A stretch of 64,000 nucleotides of DNA from Ursus arctos (lineage: Eukaryota > Chordata > Mammalia > Carnivora > Ursidae), in contig NW_026623056.1 of NCBI RefSeq assembly GCF_023065955.2, positions 85,931,256 to 85,995,255 of the forward strand, given 5' to 3'. Position numbers and translations under genes: made by a program. Numbering within the stretch: position 1 is the stretch's first letter; each line of letters starts with the position of its first letter. This document shows, in pieces, positions 22,763 through 34,982 of the stretch. Below the pieces are notes generated by a model. It was given only the letters and a program-made list of their open reading frames with translations. It was not told where the DNA came from and did no database searches.

Positions 22763-24646
22763 GCTTCATTCACGGATCCGTCCATGGATCCCTTATGATA
22801 GTCCCCTCCTTTGACCAAAAGGACTCTTCTACTGTCGATAATTTCCCTATCCTCAGAAAAAATATATATATATATATATAAAATATCCCTGCTGAGTATT
22901 CAATGTGAGGAGCCTACTAACTCAGGGAAGATTTTTTTTTTTTTTCCGCTGTGATCAGGGACAAAATAAATAAAATCAGTGAAATAATGAACCCCGGAGA
23001 TGAATAAATGTTCTCTATCCATGCCTATTTGTGCAGACTCTTTCTATGCTGAGCCAGCTGAGAAGTGCACTACACCTAATAAGACCAGGAGCAGTCGGAG
23101 TTTCACTCAAGGGTAAGCACACGTTACACAAGAGGCAGAGAGTAATATGTTTGGCTTCTCAGGCCACACGCTCCTGTCGATCTCCCCAGGTCTGCTGTTG
23201 TAGCACGAAAGTAACCACAGACAGTATACAAACCAAGAGCAAGGTTGGACATGGCATGCAGCCCATTGTACAGGCCTCGAGTAGAGCATGGACGACACCA
23301 TGAAGGGAAGACACCCCTGTGGTCTCTGATTATCAAACACACTGGGAAGAAAAACAATTACCAAGTGTGAAATGGCAGAGGGAACATAGACACATCCACA
23401 GGGCCCTCTGAGACAACGGAGAAAACTGAGGATGGTCTGCGTGTGGTGATGAGTGCCCGGGAGTGAGGCTCAAGACCCCAGTGTGACGAGAAGATTCTTA
23501 CTGCCCCATCCACGCCAGGCTCCCGGTGGGCCTGACTGAACGTCCACCGCATGCCTCCCTTCACAGGAATATGCATGTTGGAAAGGTGCCTCTTCTATAC
23601 TGATTATTTTTCACTCTATGCCAGGGGTTTTCAGACTCACCCAAATGAAAGGTGAGAGACCCTGGAAGCAAGGGTAGAGTCCTTATTTTTCAAGTTTTTC
23701 ATGTGAAAAAGGCTGAAAATTTCCTCCCTATATTTTGCATTTAATCTTTTCTCTTTTTTTTTTTCTTACTTACATTTCTAAACTGACAAATGAGGACTAT
23801 CGATGTCTACAAGAACACACAGGATCTCCACTGCAAATTTGCAAAAACACTCTGAGGTCACATAGGTCTTTTTGCCTTATTTTAAAACAACATCTCAATA
23901 TATAAAATACTTCTGAACTGTGACCTTCAACTAACCCATAAAGTAGGCACTTTAGGCCAATGGGATTATGTAATCATGAAATCCAACATTCCAATCAATA
24001 CCTTGGCCCCCAGCGGCTTCATAAACATCCCCTCCCACCTGGAGATCCTCAGAATCACACAGAGCGAGAGCCCAGCCCACAGCCAAGTCTCAGCACAGGA
24101 CTGATTCTCTGTTTCTCCTTGAGTTTCTCCTACGAAAGGAAGGGGACCTGTATCCTCAGAAGCACTTTTCCCACGCCAGAAATTTCACTGCACCTCAGAA
24201 GAACCCAATTCCCAGTCTGCACAGAAAGGACCATTCCCGAGACAATGTCTCCACTCCTTTTTCCCTTTTGTGGTTTTCCCAAAATTATTTTAGGTCAACT
24301 ACCGTCAATCCCTAGCCCCCTTATCCCATCACCAACCACCTATCATTTCGCGAGCATTTCAATCCAACCTGAGCCATTGTTTGCCTCAAAAGAGGGACCT
24401 TAAGAGGGTAGAGTCTCGGCCGGGTTCAAGGTGCAGCTGCTGGAGGGACAGAACTGGAACATTTGGTCCCTCCTACAATGGAGGGACTGAGGCGGGGCCT
24501 TGGGCACTGGGAGCCACAGTGCTGGATCCTAGAGCACAGGTGCACTGGCATCTCTGTCCTTGTCAGCCTCTGCACCGCCAGCCCTCCGTGGGGCCCACAG
24601 CACCATCTGCTCAGCACACAGGGCAGTGCTTGCGCTGTACACCGCC
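22763..24646 (+). other. Spacer between A2 and B2 (B2 5' flank)
   Basis: Corresponds to 9476-11570 without the SINE. It includes a short TA tract near 22863-22880, a T-run, the A-side hAT-like fossil and the B2 promoter region. No gene is seen. Confidence 0.6.
24491..24499 (+). promoter_or_regulatory. GC-box (Sp1-type) upstream of B2
   Basis: GGCGGGGCC lies about 150 bp before the B2 ATG in a GC-rich flank without an obvious TATA box, the kind of promoter reported for CBR1. The same box is at 11415-11423 (B1), 31231-31239 (B3) and 51780-51788 (B4). It is mutated to GGTGGGGCC in B5 (59370-59378) and to GGAAGGGCC in A1. Confidence 0.5.
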
Positions 24647-27600
24647 ATGGCGTCAGCCCCCCAAGTGGCGCTGGTGACCGGGGCCAACAAGGGCATCGGT
24701 TTCGCCATCGTGCAGCAGCTGTGCCGGCAGTTCCCGGGGGACGTGGTGCTCACAGCGCGGGACGAGGCGCGGGGCCGGGCAGCTGTGCAGCAGCTCCAGG
24801 CCGAGGGCCTGAGTCCCCGCTTCCACCAGCTGGACATCGACGACCTGCAGAGCATCCGGGTCCTGCGCGACTTCCTGCGCAAGGAGTACGGGGGTCTGGA
24901 CGTGCTGGTCAACAACGCGGCCATCGTATTCAAGAGTAAGGACCCGGGAAGCCTTAGGGCTGGAGACCTCTCTCAGGGCACTTCCCGTGGGGGTTGGGCG
25001 TGGTCCCTGAATGCTGCTGGAGGGTCAGAGCTCCTAATGGGTCAAGAAGGGCCTCCCTAGGGACAGATGCTAGACTGCAGGCACAGGGAGAGAAGAAGCC
25101 TCTGGCGGTAGCAACCCTTTAAGCCCAGAGCTCCGTGGCATTGCCGTGGATTAATCTCAGGGACCTGACGGAGATTTTTGCAAGATTAATTTGGTTTGGA
25201 TCAGAGCATTTCAGTGAATGTTTAACCTATTTTGTAATAAACACAACTACAAACAGAGAGATACAGAAATCCCAACGGCACAGTCCGGTTAACCTCCTGA
25301 AATGATGCCAACTTGCCAAGCTACCTGGCATTAACAAACCACACACATCACATTGGGAAATTACAGGTCACTAGCCCAGAGATTAATGACAATGCACCAG
25401 GTTGCACATCCAAGAACATGTAACTGTCACTCCTGGAATCCTCTCCCATGGCTACTATTCATTAATCTATTCTCCCCTCACCTAACAGCTGCTGATCCCA
25501 CACCCCTTCATATTCAAGCAGAAGTGACCATGAAAACAAACTTCTTTGGTACCCGAGCTGTGTGCACAGAACTGCTGCCTCTAATGAAAGCCCAAGGTGA
25601 GCCTCATCAGGGGCCCAAGCTGTGGTGTTTCTGGCATGATCTGCCCCTGCCTCTCTGTCCCATCTACAGACTCCGACCCCTCTCCCTGCTCAGCCTCACC
25701 AGCCTGACTGCTGTGTCTCCACCTGGACAGGTGCCTCTCTGCCTCAGGACTCTTACACACTCGTCCTGAAGGCACCAGCGCCCTCTGAACCCCTGATCCC
25801 TCACAACTGGCTCTGTCCTTTCCTGTAGTCTTCATTTAAATCTCTCCTCAGAGAGGCCTTTACTGACTGCATGCCACTCACAGGGGAAATTCCCTGAGGA
25901 TTCTTTGTCGACCCATTCTCCTCTCTCTGCCTGTCTCCCAGGAATTTTATTCAGACTAGTGGACTCCTCCCTCTCCAAACTTCTCAGGCCCCCCTAACAT
26001 CGGTCACCTGCCTAAAACATTCCCAGAGTTCCAGACACACATCGTTCTCTTCCTGCTTCTCCTTCTCCTCAGGGTGCCCTCTACCCCCTCCCCAAATCAC
26101 ACCCCTCCAGCCCCAACTTACACCGCCATCTAAACATCTACACTACCTAATGACACTCACCATTACCCAAAATCACCCTCATCACAGACCCCACCATCCC
26201 ACTAACCATGAATAATAAGGTCACCATGCCCAGCACTTGATTAGGGACCAGGTCCTACGAGTTGTCCTATGGGCTTTGTCCCCACGCCTCTCCTCCATCC
26301 CAGCTCTACAACACACACTCGCCTTTCATTTCTGTATCCTTGCCACCCTCCTAAGACACGTGGCTTCTTCAGTCCCTTCCTCTCGGGGCATTCTCTCTGC
26401 TTTCTGAGAGCTCACTTACTCTCAAAAGTCCTTCAGGAGCAAAGCCCAAGCCCTGGGCATCACCTGTAGGCATCTCTGTCATCAGAACTGCCAAACTCCA
26501 GGCCCATCCGCTCCCTTCCCCTTCTATGCTCTGCACAAAACACACTCCCAAATTCCTTGCTTGTCAACTACTATAATACTTCCCCACGAGAACGTGATGC
26601 GGGGAATCACCACCCTTTTACTACACTCATTAAGACAAGCTGATGATTTTAGAAAGATTAAGATCTCTAGCATGAACCGACGACATGCAGGGACTTGACT
26701 CTCTGTCCTGCCCCGGATTCCTCTACTGTCCTTGAAATTTCTATGACTTCTTCGAACACTGGCTTCACTGGCATCCAAAGGACAGCTCTCAGATGTCACC
26801 GACTCCTTCACTCACCACAACACTTGAGTGGGATGGATTCCTTGTGCCACCACCACACATCCTACAGGTATTCCCTTAGGAGGCAAAAATGACTTCTGGC
26901 CGAGAAATTTTCCTCACTGACTGAACAGTGTTGGTCCATGCTGTGTGTTGGCCTTGGACCAGAAAGAGGAGTGAGTGGTCTCCTGCATTTGCTAAGGCAG
27001 GTTCTCATCAAACAATTCATCTTGCCTCAGGGAAACTAGACTTCCTGGATATGGAAATGCAGGCTGTCTTCTCAGTGGGAAAGCAGGGTTTTCTTGCCTT
27101 TTGACATAGGAGAGTTCTTCCATTACTTGAGGGGATGGCAGCCACTGCGGCCATGTTACCAGGACTTTCCCTCTTTGGGGAGACTATCTGGGAGAAATCA
27201 TAACTAGCACAACAAAAACCAATACCGTCCCTCCTCTCCCATACTTCACAACCTAAGACACAAAGACTGTCCTGAATGACTTCGCCAGTTCTCTGTGGGG
27301 GCAGAACACATTCCAAGGCCCGTGTTTGCTCTGGTTTTTGGCATGGAAAGAGAAAACAAGACAACTGTGAGCCTAAGGACAATGAGGGATAGCAGATGTT
27401 GATTCTTCATTAAATCGTTCTTCAAAATAGAGTTTTACTGAATTAATTGAGCCACAAAAAAAAAAAAAGGCAAGAATCTACAACCACCAGGTGCCCCCCA
27501 CCGTCTTCACCAGGCAGTCAGTATCTCGGCCATGTATGTCCTTTCCCACATTCCATGGCATTCCCCCCATCCCCCTAAATTCATATTCTCGAATTAAAGG

Positions 27601-29277
27601 ATACACTCTCTAAAGTGATAAACACTTGTCCTTCTATTTCTCTTTAAATTAAAGTTTGCATTTCTTTTGAAAAAGATATTAAGAAAATAGAAACTCATTT
27701 CAATATAAAAACTGTAAACAATTACTCATTTCAATATAAATACATTGTTATAAATAAGAACTATACTTTCAAAAAGACTTAGTGAGAACTCTGTCAATGT
27801 TTACACTTTTAACAGCTTTATTGAGATACAGTTCACATATCGGAAGCTTCCCCCATCAGGTATCCAACTCCGCGGAGTTTAGTAATGGACAGAGTTATGC
27901 AACCACCACTGCTTCTAGATTAGCACACTGTCCAGTGCCCAGGGAGATCCGGTGCCCTTAGCTACCAGCCCTCTGTTCCCCCATCCCCCCTGCCCCAAGC
28001 AACCACCAATCTACACTCTCTCCCTCCATTTCCTTTTCCGGACATCCCATGTATGGAGCATCACACCATGAGCAGTCTTTTGTGACTGGCTTTTTAATTT
28101 TGAATAACGCTCTTAGGGGTCATCCATGTTTTAGCACCAACATCATTTCTCTTAATAGCATCCATTTAACAGATTCGTTTTCCAAAGCTCCTTTCCATGA
28201 CCATACTGCCAGGACATTACTCACTCCTTCTGAGCCAATAACAACCCCAAAAGGAGAAAACCCTTGCAGTTCAGCCCACTGAGGAGACTTGTTTTTCCTA
28301 CTGAGAGCACGGTGACAGTCTACCAGACCCGATGCAGTCTGCTCACCTTCAAGAGGCCCTCAGTTAAGTGATCAGCTCTTTGTGGTTCCGTAGACACCTA
28401 TTTATACAACACTGCCCGAGTGGCCACAAGATCTCCATGTGGTCCCAAAGGGGGCTTATGAGGAAAAGCGGCTCTCTACTCATGACGTCAGGGAGTGCCT
28501 CCTATCACTCTGCTTAGCACGTTCCTGTATAAGGCACGATCTTCTCTTTATGGAACAGCTGGTCACTGCCCAGACCGATTGAGATCATTTGTCTCACATC
28601 CTCTGAGACATTATGGGTAAGACAAGGTTCAAGACTGTATCATGTCCGTCACTTACAGAGGAGGTCTTCACTAACACTCAGCCAACTGGGAATTTGTCCC
28701 AAATGGACAAATACTAGCAGTTTTGGTATTCATCATCCTAGTGCATGCCATGCTACATGACTCTCTCTGTTGCATTTTAGGCAGAGTGGTGAATATGTCT
28801 AGCATAATAACCCTCATAGCCCTTAAGAAGTGCAGCCCAGACCTGCAGCAGAAGTTTATAAGCAAGACCATCACAGAGGAGGAGCTGGTGGGGCTCATGA
28901 ACAAGTTTGTGGAAGACACAAAGAAAGGAGTACAGCAGAAGGAGGGCTGGCCTGATATACAACTAGTCCCATATGCAGTGTCCAAGATGGGTGTCACGGT
29001 CCTGTCCAGAATCCATGCCAGGAACCTGAGTGAGCAGAGGAGAGGGGACAAGATCCTCCTGAATGCCTGCTGCCCTGGGTGGGTGAGAACAGACATGGGT
29101 GGACCAACAGCCATCAAAAGCCCAGAAGGAGGAGCAGAGACCCCTGTCTACTTGGCTCTTTTGCCCTCGGATGCTGAGAGGCCTCATGGAGACTTTCTTA
29201 TGGAGAAGAAAGTTGAACAATGGGGACCCTTCTGTCAGTTACCTTCCTGGGCCCATTTTGATCCCATCATCATCTGA
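24647..29277 (+). CDS. B2: carbonyl reductase [NADPH] 1-like, complete, 297 aa
   Basis: Exons are 24647-24935, 25489-25596 and 28781-29277. Donors (GTAAGG, GTGAGC) and acceptors (aacag, ttttag) are intact, and the joined length is 894 nt including TGA. The start is the ATG in accgccATGG. CBR1 enzymes are cytosolic monomeric SDRs that use NADPH to reduce quinones, prostaglandins, steroids and xenobiotic carbonyls. Visible motifs are coenzyme TGANKGIG (11-18), Asn114 in MKTNFFGT, Ser140 after NMS, catalytic Tyr197 and Lys201 (YAVSK), NACCPGWVRTDM, and EEGAETPVYLALLP. Oddities: the structural NNAG reads NNAA (Gly92 to Ala); there are three extra residues before Tyr compared with type A (PDIQLVPY versus PDTAY); and the usual stop after the terminal Trp is GGA, adding 17 residues (GPFCQLPSWAHFDPIII). 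The frame is open; activity is inferred. An AATAAA lies at 29532-29537. I give no symbol because orthology within the array is unclear. Confidence 0.85.
25597..28780 (+). other. Intron 2 of B2
   Basis: Homologous to the psi-B1 intron, with scattered differences. It contains the ancient L1 fragment (27806-28225) and the CRE (28483-28490). No insertion is specific to this copy. Confidence 0.65.
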
Positions 29278-29322
29278 CCAAAACAACTCTTATTATCAAT
29301 AATATCCTTACATAAAGAATGA

Positions 29323-29366
<44 letters not shown>

Positions 29367-31389
29367 AGGGGAGGGGAGGGGAGGGGGGAAGAGGGGAGGA
29401 AGGAAGGAAGGAAGGAAGGAAGGAAGAAAGGAGAGAAAAGAAAAGAAAAAGAATCACTATCCCTATGGAGTAATCACATTGAATTGCCAACAAATTCTTT
29501 GAAGTCACCTCTAATTTCTTCTCTAATATAGAATAAAAGTGCAATTGATGACATAATGAATGGAAATGTCCTCCACTGTCAATAATATCCCTATCCACAG
29601 AAAAAAAGAAAGTGTAAAATATCCCTGCTGAATATTCAATTTGAGGAGGCTACTAACTCAGGGGAGGTTTTTCTTATTTCCTCTGTGATACAGGGACAGA
29701 ATAAATGAAATCAGTGAAATAATGAACCCCGGGGATGAATAAATGTTCTCTATCCATGCCTATTTGTGCAGACTCTTTCTATGCTGAACCAGCTGAGAAG
29801 TGCACTACACCTAATAAGACCAGGAGCAGTCGGAGTTTCACTCAAGGGTAAGCACACGTTACACAAGAGGCAGAGAGTAATATGTTTGGCTTCTCAGGCC
29901 ACACGCTCCTGTCGATCTCCCCAGGTCTGCTGTTGTAGCACGAAAGTAACCACAGACAGTATACAAACCAAGAGCAAGGTCGGGCGTGGCTTACAGCCCA
30001 TTGTACAGGCCTCAAATAGAGCATGGTCGACACCATGAAGGGAAGACACCCCTGTGGTCTCTGATTATCAAACGCACTGGGAAAAAAAACAATTACCAAG
30101 TGTGAAATGGCAGAGGGAACATAGACACATCCACAGGGCCCTCTGAGACAACGGAGAAAACTGAGGATGGATTGTGTGTGGTGATGAGTGCCCGGGAGTG
30201 AGGCCCAAGACCCCAGTGTGACGAGAAGATTCTTACCGCCCCATCCATGCCAGGCTCCCGGTGGGCCTGACTGAACGTCCACCGCATGCCTCCCTTCACA
30301 GGAATATGCATGTTGGAAAGGTGCCTCTTCTATACTGATTATTTTTCACTCTACGCCAGGGGTTTTCAGCCTCACCCAAATGAAAGGTGAGAGACCCTGG
30401 AAGCAAGGGTAGGGTCCTTATTTTTCAAGTTTTTCATGTCAAAAACGCTGAAAACTTCCTCCCTGTTGTTTTGCATTTAATTTTTTCTCTTTCTTTTTTT
30501 TTCTTACTTGCATTTCTACACTGACAAATGAGGACTATCGATGTCTACTAGAATACACAGGATCTCCACTGCAAATTTGCAAAAACACTCTGAGGTCACA
30601 TAGGTCTTTTTGCCTTATTTTAAAACAACATCTCAATATATAAAATACTTCTGAACTGTGACCTTCAACTAACCCATAAAGTAGGCACTTTAGGCCAATG
30701 GGATTATGTAATCATGAAATCCAACATTCCAATCAATACCTTGGCCCCCAGCGGCTTATAAACATCCCCTCCCACCTGGAGATCCTCAGAATCACACAGA
30801 GCGAGAGCCCTGCCCACAGCCAAGTCTCAGCACAGGACTGATTCTCTGTTTTTCCTTGTTGAGTTTCTCCTACGAAAGGAAGGGGACCTGTATCCTCAGA
30901 AGCACTTTCCCCACGCCAGAAATTTCACTGCACCTCGGAAGAACCCAATTCCCAGTCTGCACAGAAAGGACCATTCCCGAGACAATGTCTCCACTCCTTT
31001 TTCCCTTTTGTGGTTTTCCCAAAATTATTTTAGGTCAACTACCATGAATCTCTACCCCCTATAACCCATCACCAACCACCTATCATTTCGCGAGCATTTC
31101 AGTCCAACCTGAACCATTGTTTGCCTCAAAAGAGGGACCTTAAGAGGGTAGAGTCTCGGCCGGGTTCAAGGTGCGGCTGCTGGAGGGACAGAACTAGAAC
31201 ATTTGGCCCGTCCTACAATGGAGGGACTGAGGCGGGGCCTTGGGCACTGGGAGCCTCACTGCTGAATCCTAGAGCACGGTTGCACTGGCATCTCCTACTG
31301 TGGCACAACGCAGCACCACAAAACCATCTCCGTGTGCCCCAAGGCACATTCGCTCACCACACAGGGCAGCGCTTGCTCTCCACACAGCC
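29278..31389 (+). other. Spacer between B2 and B3, with a B/A fusion junction
   Basis: The left part is type B downstream sequence with a GAAA microsatellite. At about 29560-29575 it switches to text found downstream of type A exon 3 ('ccactgtcaataat', then 'aaaatatccctgctga'), skipping a whole A gene. The right part is ordinary B 5' flank with GC-box. No gene is seen. Confidence 0.7.
29321..29452. repeat. (GAAA)n/(GGGGA)n/(GGAA)n microsatellite after B2
   Basis: Purine-rich tetranucleotide tract directly downstream of B2. Similar tracts follow B3 (about 41274-41385) and B4 (about 57482-57606). B0 and B1 have an A-run and TA repeat there instead. Confidence 0.95.
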
Positions 31390-33418
31390 ATGTCATTGGC
31401 TCTGCGAGTGTCACTGGTGACAGGGACCAACAAGGGCATCAGCTTCGCCAATGAGCACGACCTGTGCCAACAGTTCTCAGGGGACCTGCTGTTCACGGCA
31501 CCTGGTGCTCACGGCACGGGACAAGGCGCGGGGCCAGGCGGCCGTGCAGCAGCTCCAGGCTGAGGGACTGAGTCCCCGCTTCCACCTGATGGACACCAGT
31601 GACATCCAGAGCATCCAGGTCCTGCGGGACTTCCTGCGCAAGGAGTACAGGGGCCTGGACGTGCTGGTCAACAACGCGGGCATCGCATTCAAGCATAAGG
31701 ACCCGGGAAGACTTAGGGCAGGAACTTCCCTTATGGGACCACTGAGGATGGGTTGGCACTAGTGCCTCAACCACTACTGTGGGGCCCACAGTTCCAGTAG
31801 GATCTAGAAGGCCTCCCTTTGGAAGGAGGTCGGACTGGAGACACAGGTAGAGTGAAAGCCTCTGGGGGGTGCACGAATTTCCAGGGAAAGTACTTTGGCA
31901 TTGCCATGAATTAATCTCAGGGAACCAACAGAGATGTTTTTATCTTTCATTCAGTTTGGATCAGAGCCATTAAGTTAATGCTTAACCTAAAGGCAATACA
32001 CAATAAATTGCAAAGAGAGACACACAGAAATCTCATTGTGGACACTTCTCTTAGCCTCCCCTCAATGGTGCCAACTTACAAAGCTACACATCATCGACAC
32101 ACCAGGAAAATCACATTGGGACGATACCGTTCACTAACTCCAACGTTGCTCAGGTTTCAGCAGACTGCAAATGGAAAGAACATGTTATTATCATCCGATG
32201 GAATCTTCTACGACGGCTACTATTTATTAATCTATTCTCTTCCTCCTCTAACAGCTGCTGATCCCACACCCCTTCACATTCCAGCAGAAGTGACCATGAA
32301 AACAAACTTCTTTGGTACCCGAGCTGTGTGCACAGAACTGCTGCCTCTAATGAAAGCCCAAGGTGAGCCTCATCAGGGGCCCAAGCTGTGGTGTTTCTGG
32401 CATGATCTGCCCCTGCCTCTCTGTCCCATCTACAGACTCCGGCCCGTCTCCCTGCTCAGCCTCACCGGCCTGATTGCTGTGTCTCCACCTGGACAGGTGC
32501 CTCTCTGCCTCAGGACTCTTACACACTCGTCCTGAAGTCAGCAGCGCCCTCTGACCCGCTGGTCCCTCACAACTGGCTCTGTCCTTTCCTTCAAGTCTTC
32601 ATTCAAATCTCTCCTCAGAGAGGCCTTTACTGACTGCATGCCACTCACAGGGGAAATTCCCTGAGGATTCCTTCCCGGACCCTTTCTTCTCCTCCTGCCT
32701 GTCTCCCAGGGATTTTATTCAGACTAGTGGACTCCTCCCTCTCCAAACTTCTCAGGACCAGCTAACAACTGTAGCCTACCTAAAACATTCCCAAATTCCA
32801 GACACACATAGGTCTCTTCCTGTTTCTTCATCTCCTCAGGATGCCCTCCACCCCCTCCCCAAATCCCACCCCTCCAGCCCCCAACCTACACCCCCATCTA
32901 AACATCTACATTTCTAAAACAATTATCATTTCCACATGCACCCTGGTCACAGACCCCACCATCCACTCACCATGAATAATGAGGTCACCATGCCAAGAGC
33001 CTGATTATAGGGACCAGGTCCTACGAGTTGTCCTATGGGCTTTGTCCCCACGCCTCTCCTCCATCCCAGCTCTACAACACACACACTCGCCTGTCATTTC
33101 TGGATCATCGCAACCCTCCTAAGACACGCTGCTTCTTCAGTCTCTTCCTCTCGGGGCATTCTCTCTGCTCTCTGAGGGCTTGCTTATTCCCAAAAGTCCT
33201 TCAGGGGCAAAGCCCAAGCCCTGGGCATCACCTGTAGGCATCTCTGTCATCAGACCTGCCAAACTCCAGGCCCATCCACTCCCTTCCCCTTCTATGCTCT
33301 GCACAAAACAACTCCCAGAATTCCTTGCTTGTCAACTACTGTAATACTTCCCCACGAGAACGTGATGCGGGGAACCACCACCCTTTTACTACACTCATTA
33401 AGACAAGCTGATGATTTT

Positions 33419-33608
33419 TTTTTAAGATTTTTTATTTATTTATTTGACAGAGATAGCCAGCGAAAGAGGGAACACAAGCAGGGGGAGAGGGAGAGGAAGA
33501 AGCAGGCTCCCAGCAGAGAAGCCCGATGTGAGACTCCATCCCCGGAACGTCGGGATCACGCCCTGAGCCAAAGACAGACGCCTAACGACTGCGCTACCCA
33601 GGCGCCCC
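33419..33608 (-). mobile_element. CAN-type SINE in B3 intron 2 with 14-bp target duplication
   Basis: T-rich tail, then 'agaggaagaagcaggctccc' and the tRNA-like head 'gcgctacccaggcgcccc' at the right. AAGCTGATGATTTT occurs on both sides (33405-33418 and 33609-33622). The empty site is seen in every other copy, for example near 26636 and 61515. The 188-codon frame across it is an artefact of the insertion. Confidence 0.92.
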
Positions 33609-34439
33609 AAGCTGATGATTTTAGAAAGATTAAGGTCTCTGGCTTGAACCAACAACATGCAGGTACACTTGATTCTCTGTTCTGCCCCCGATTCCTCTTC
33701 TGTCCTGGAAAGTTCTACGACTTCTTCGAACACTGGCTTCACTGGCATCCAAAGGACAGCTCTCAGATGTCACCGACTCCTTCACTCACCACAACACTTG
33801 AGTGGGATGGAGTTCCTTGTGCCACCACCACACATCCTACAGGTATTCCCTTAGGAGGCAAAAATGACTTCTGGCCGAGAAATTTTCCTCACTGACTGAA
33901 CAGTGTTGGTCCATGCTGTGTGTTGGCCTTGGACCAGAAAGAGGAGTGAGTGGTCTCCTGCATTTGCTAAGGCAGGTTCTCATCAAACAATTCATCTTGC
34001 CTCAGGGAAACTAGACTTCCTGAACACGGAAATGCAGGCCATCTTCTCAGTGAGAAAGCAGAGTTTTCTTGCCTTTTGAAATAGGAGAGTTCTTCCATTA
34101 GTTGTGGCTCCTTTTGAAATAGGAGTGTTCTTCCATCCATTGCGGCCATGTTACCAGACTTTACCCTCTTTGGGGAAACTATCTGGGAGAAATCCTACCT
34201 AGGATAATCCAAAGCCAATACTGTCACTCCTCTCCCATACTTCACAACCTAAGACACAAAAAGCAATCTGAATGACTTCACCAGCTCTCTGTGGGTGCAG
34301 AACACATTCCAGAGGCCCAAGTTTGCTCTGTTTATTGGCATGGAAGGACAAAACAAAAGACAATTGGAGCCTAAGGACAAGGAGGGATAGCAGATGCTGA
34401 TTCTTCTTCTTTTTAAATCCTTTCTTCAAAAAAGATTCT

Positions 34440-34641
34440 TTCTTTTTTTTTTAAAAGATTTTATTTATTTATTCGACAGAGATAGAGACAGCCAGCAAGA
34501 GAGGGAACACAAGCAGGGGGAGTGGGAGAGGAAGAAGCAGTCTCACAGTGGAAGAGCCTGATGTGGGGCTTGATCCCATAACGCCGGGATCACGCCCTGA
34601 GCCGAAGGCAGATGCTTAAGGACTGCACCACCCAGGCGCCC
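34440..34641 (-). mobile_element. CAN-type SINE in B3 intron 2 (second)
   Basis: Reverse-strand SINE with T-rich tail, 'gaagaagcagtctcacag' and the head 'ccacccaggcgcccc'. It replaces the stretch that in other units holds the A-run and the 'aaccaccaggtgcccc' text, so the insertion or a linked deletion removed about 200 bp. Confidence 0.85.
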
Positions 34642-34705
34642 CTCCCTTTTCTCTTTAAATTATACCATGCTCTTATTTGAAAAAGATATTTAGGTATACT
34701 CATGT

Positions 34706-34922
34706 CTAAGGAATCGAGCAAACATTTGAAATCTGAATACTCTTGTTCATCATATATGAGCTAAAGTACTAGGAGGAAATACAGACTTGTTAAGGCTACA
34801 CTTACGAAGGAAGCTTAAAGAAGATGTTCTCCATCTTCATTTGAGAAGGTCCTGCTTTGCTACATCCTGTACTCAGAAAAACCACTAGACGGCTTGGATG
34901 GGAAAATTACAGTACTAAAGGT

Positions 34923-34982
<60 letters not shown>

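Noticed and set aside
24560..24646. In-frame extension upstream of the B2 ATG (about 29 codons, beginning at a TTG)
   Set aside because: It lacks an ATG, while the downstream ATG has a near-perfect Kozak context and gives the standard CBR1 N-terminus.
24647..29277. Assigning type B to CBR3
   Set aside because: Exon 3 follows CBR1 (KTITEEELVGLMNKFVED, CCPGWVRTDM). As I recall it, CBR3 has CCPGPVKTDMDG and ends VQNW.
29308..29598. Frames rich in Lys/Glu/Arg or Ser/Phe/Leu
   Set aside because: They are translations of the GAAA/GGAA microsatellite. The same applies near 41251-41508 and 57268-57797.
33329..33895. 188-codon plus-strand frame
   Set aside because: It runs through a SINE with a clear target duplication and has no homologue in sister units without the SINE.
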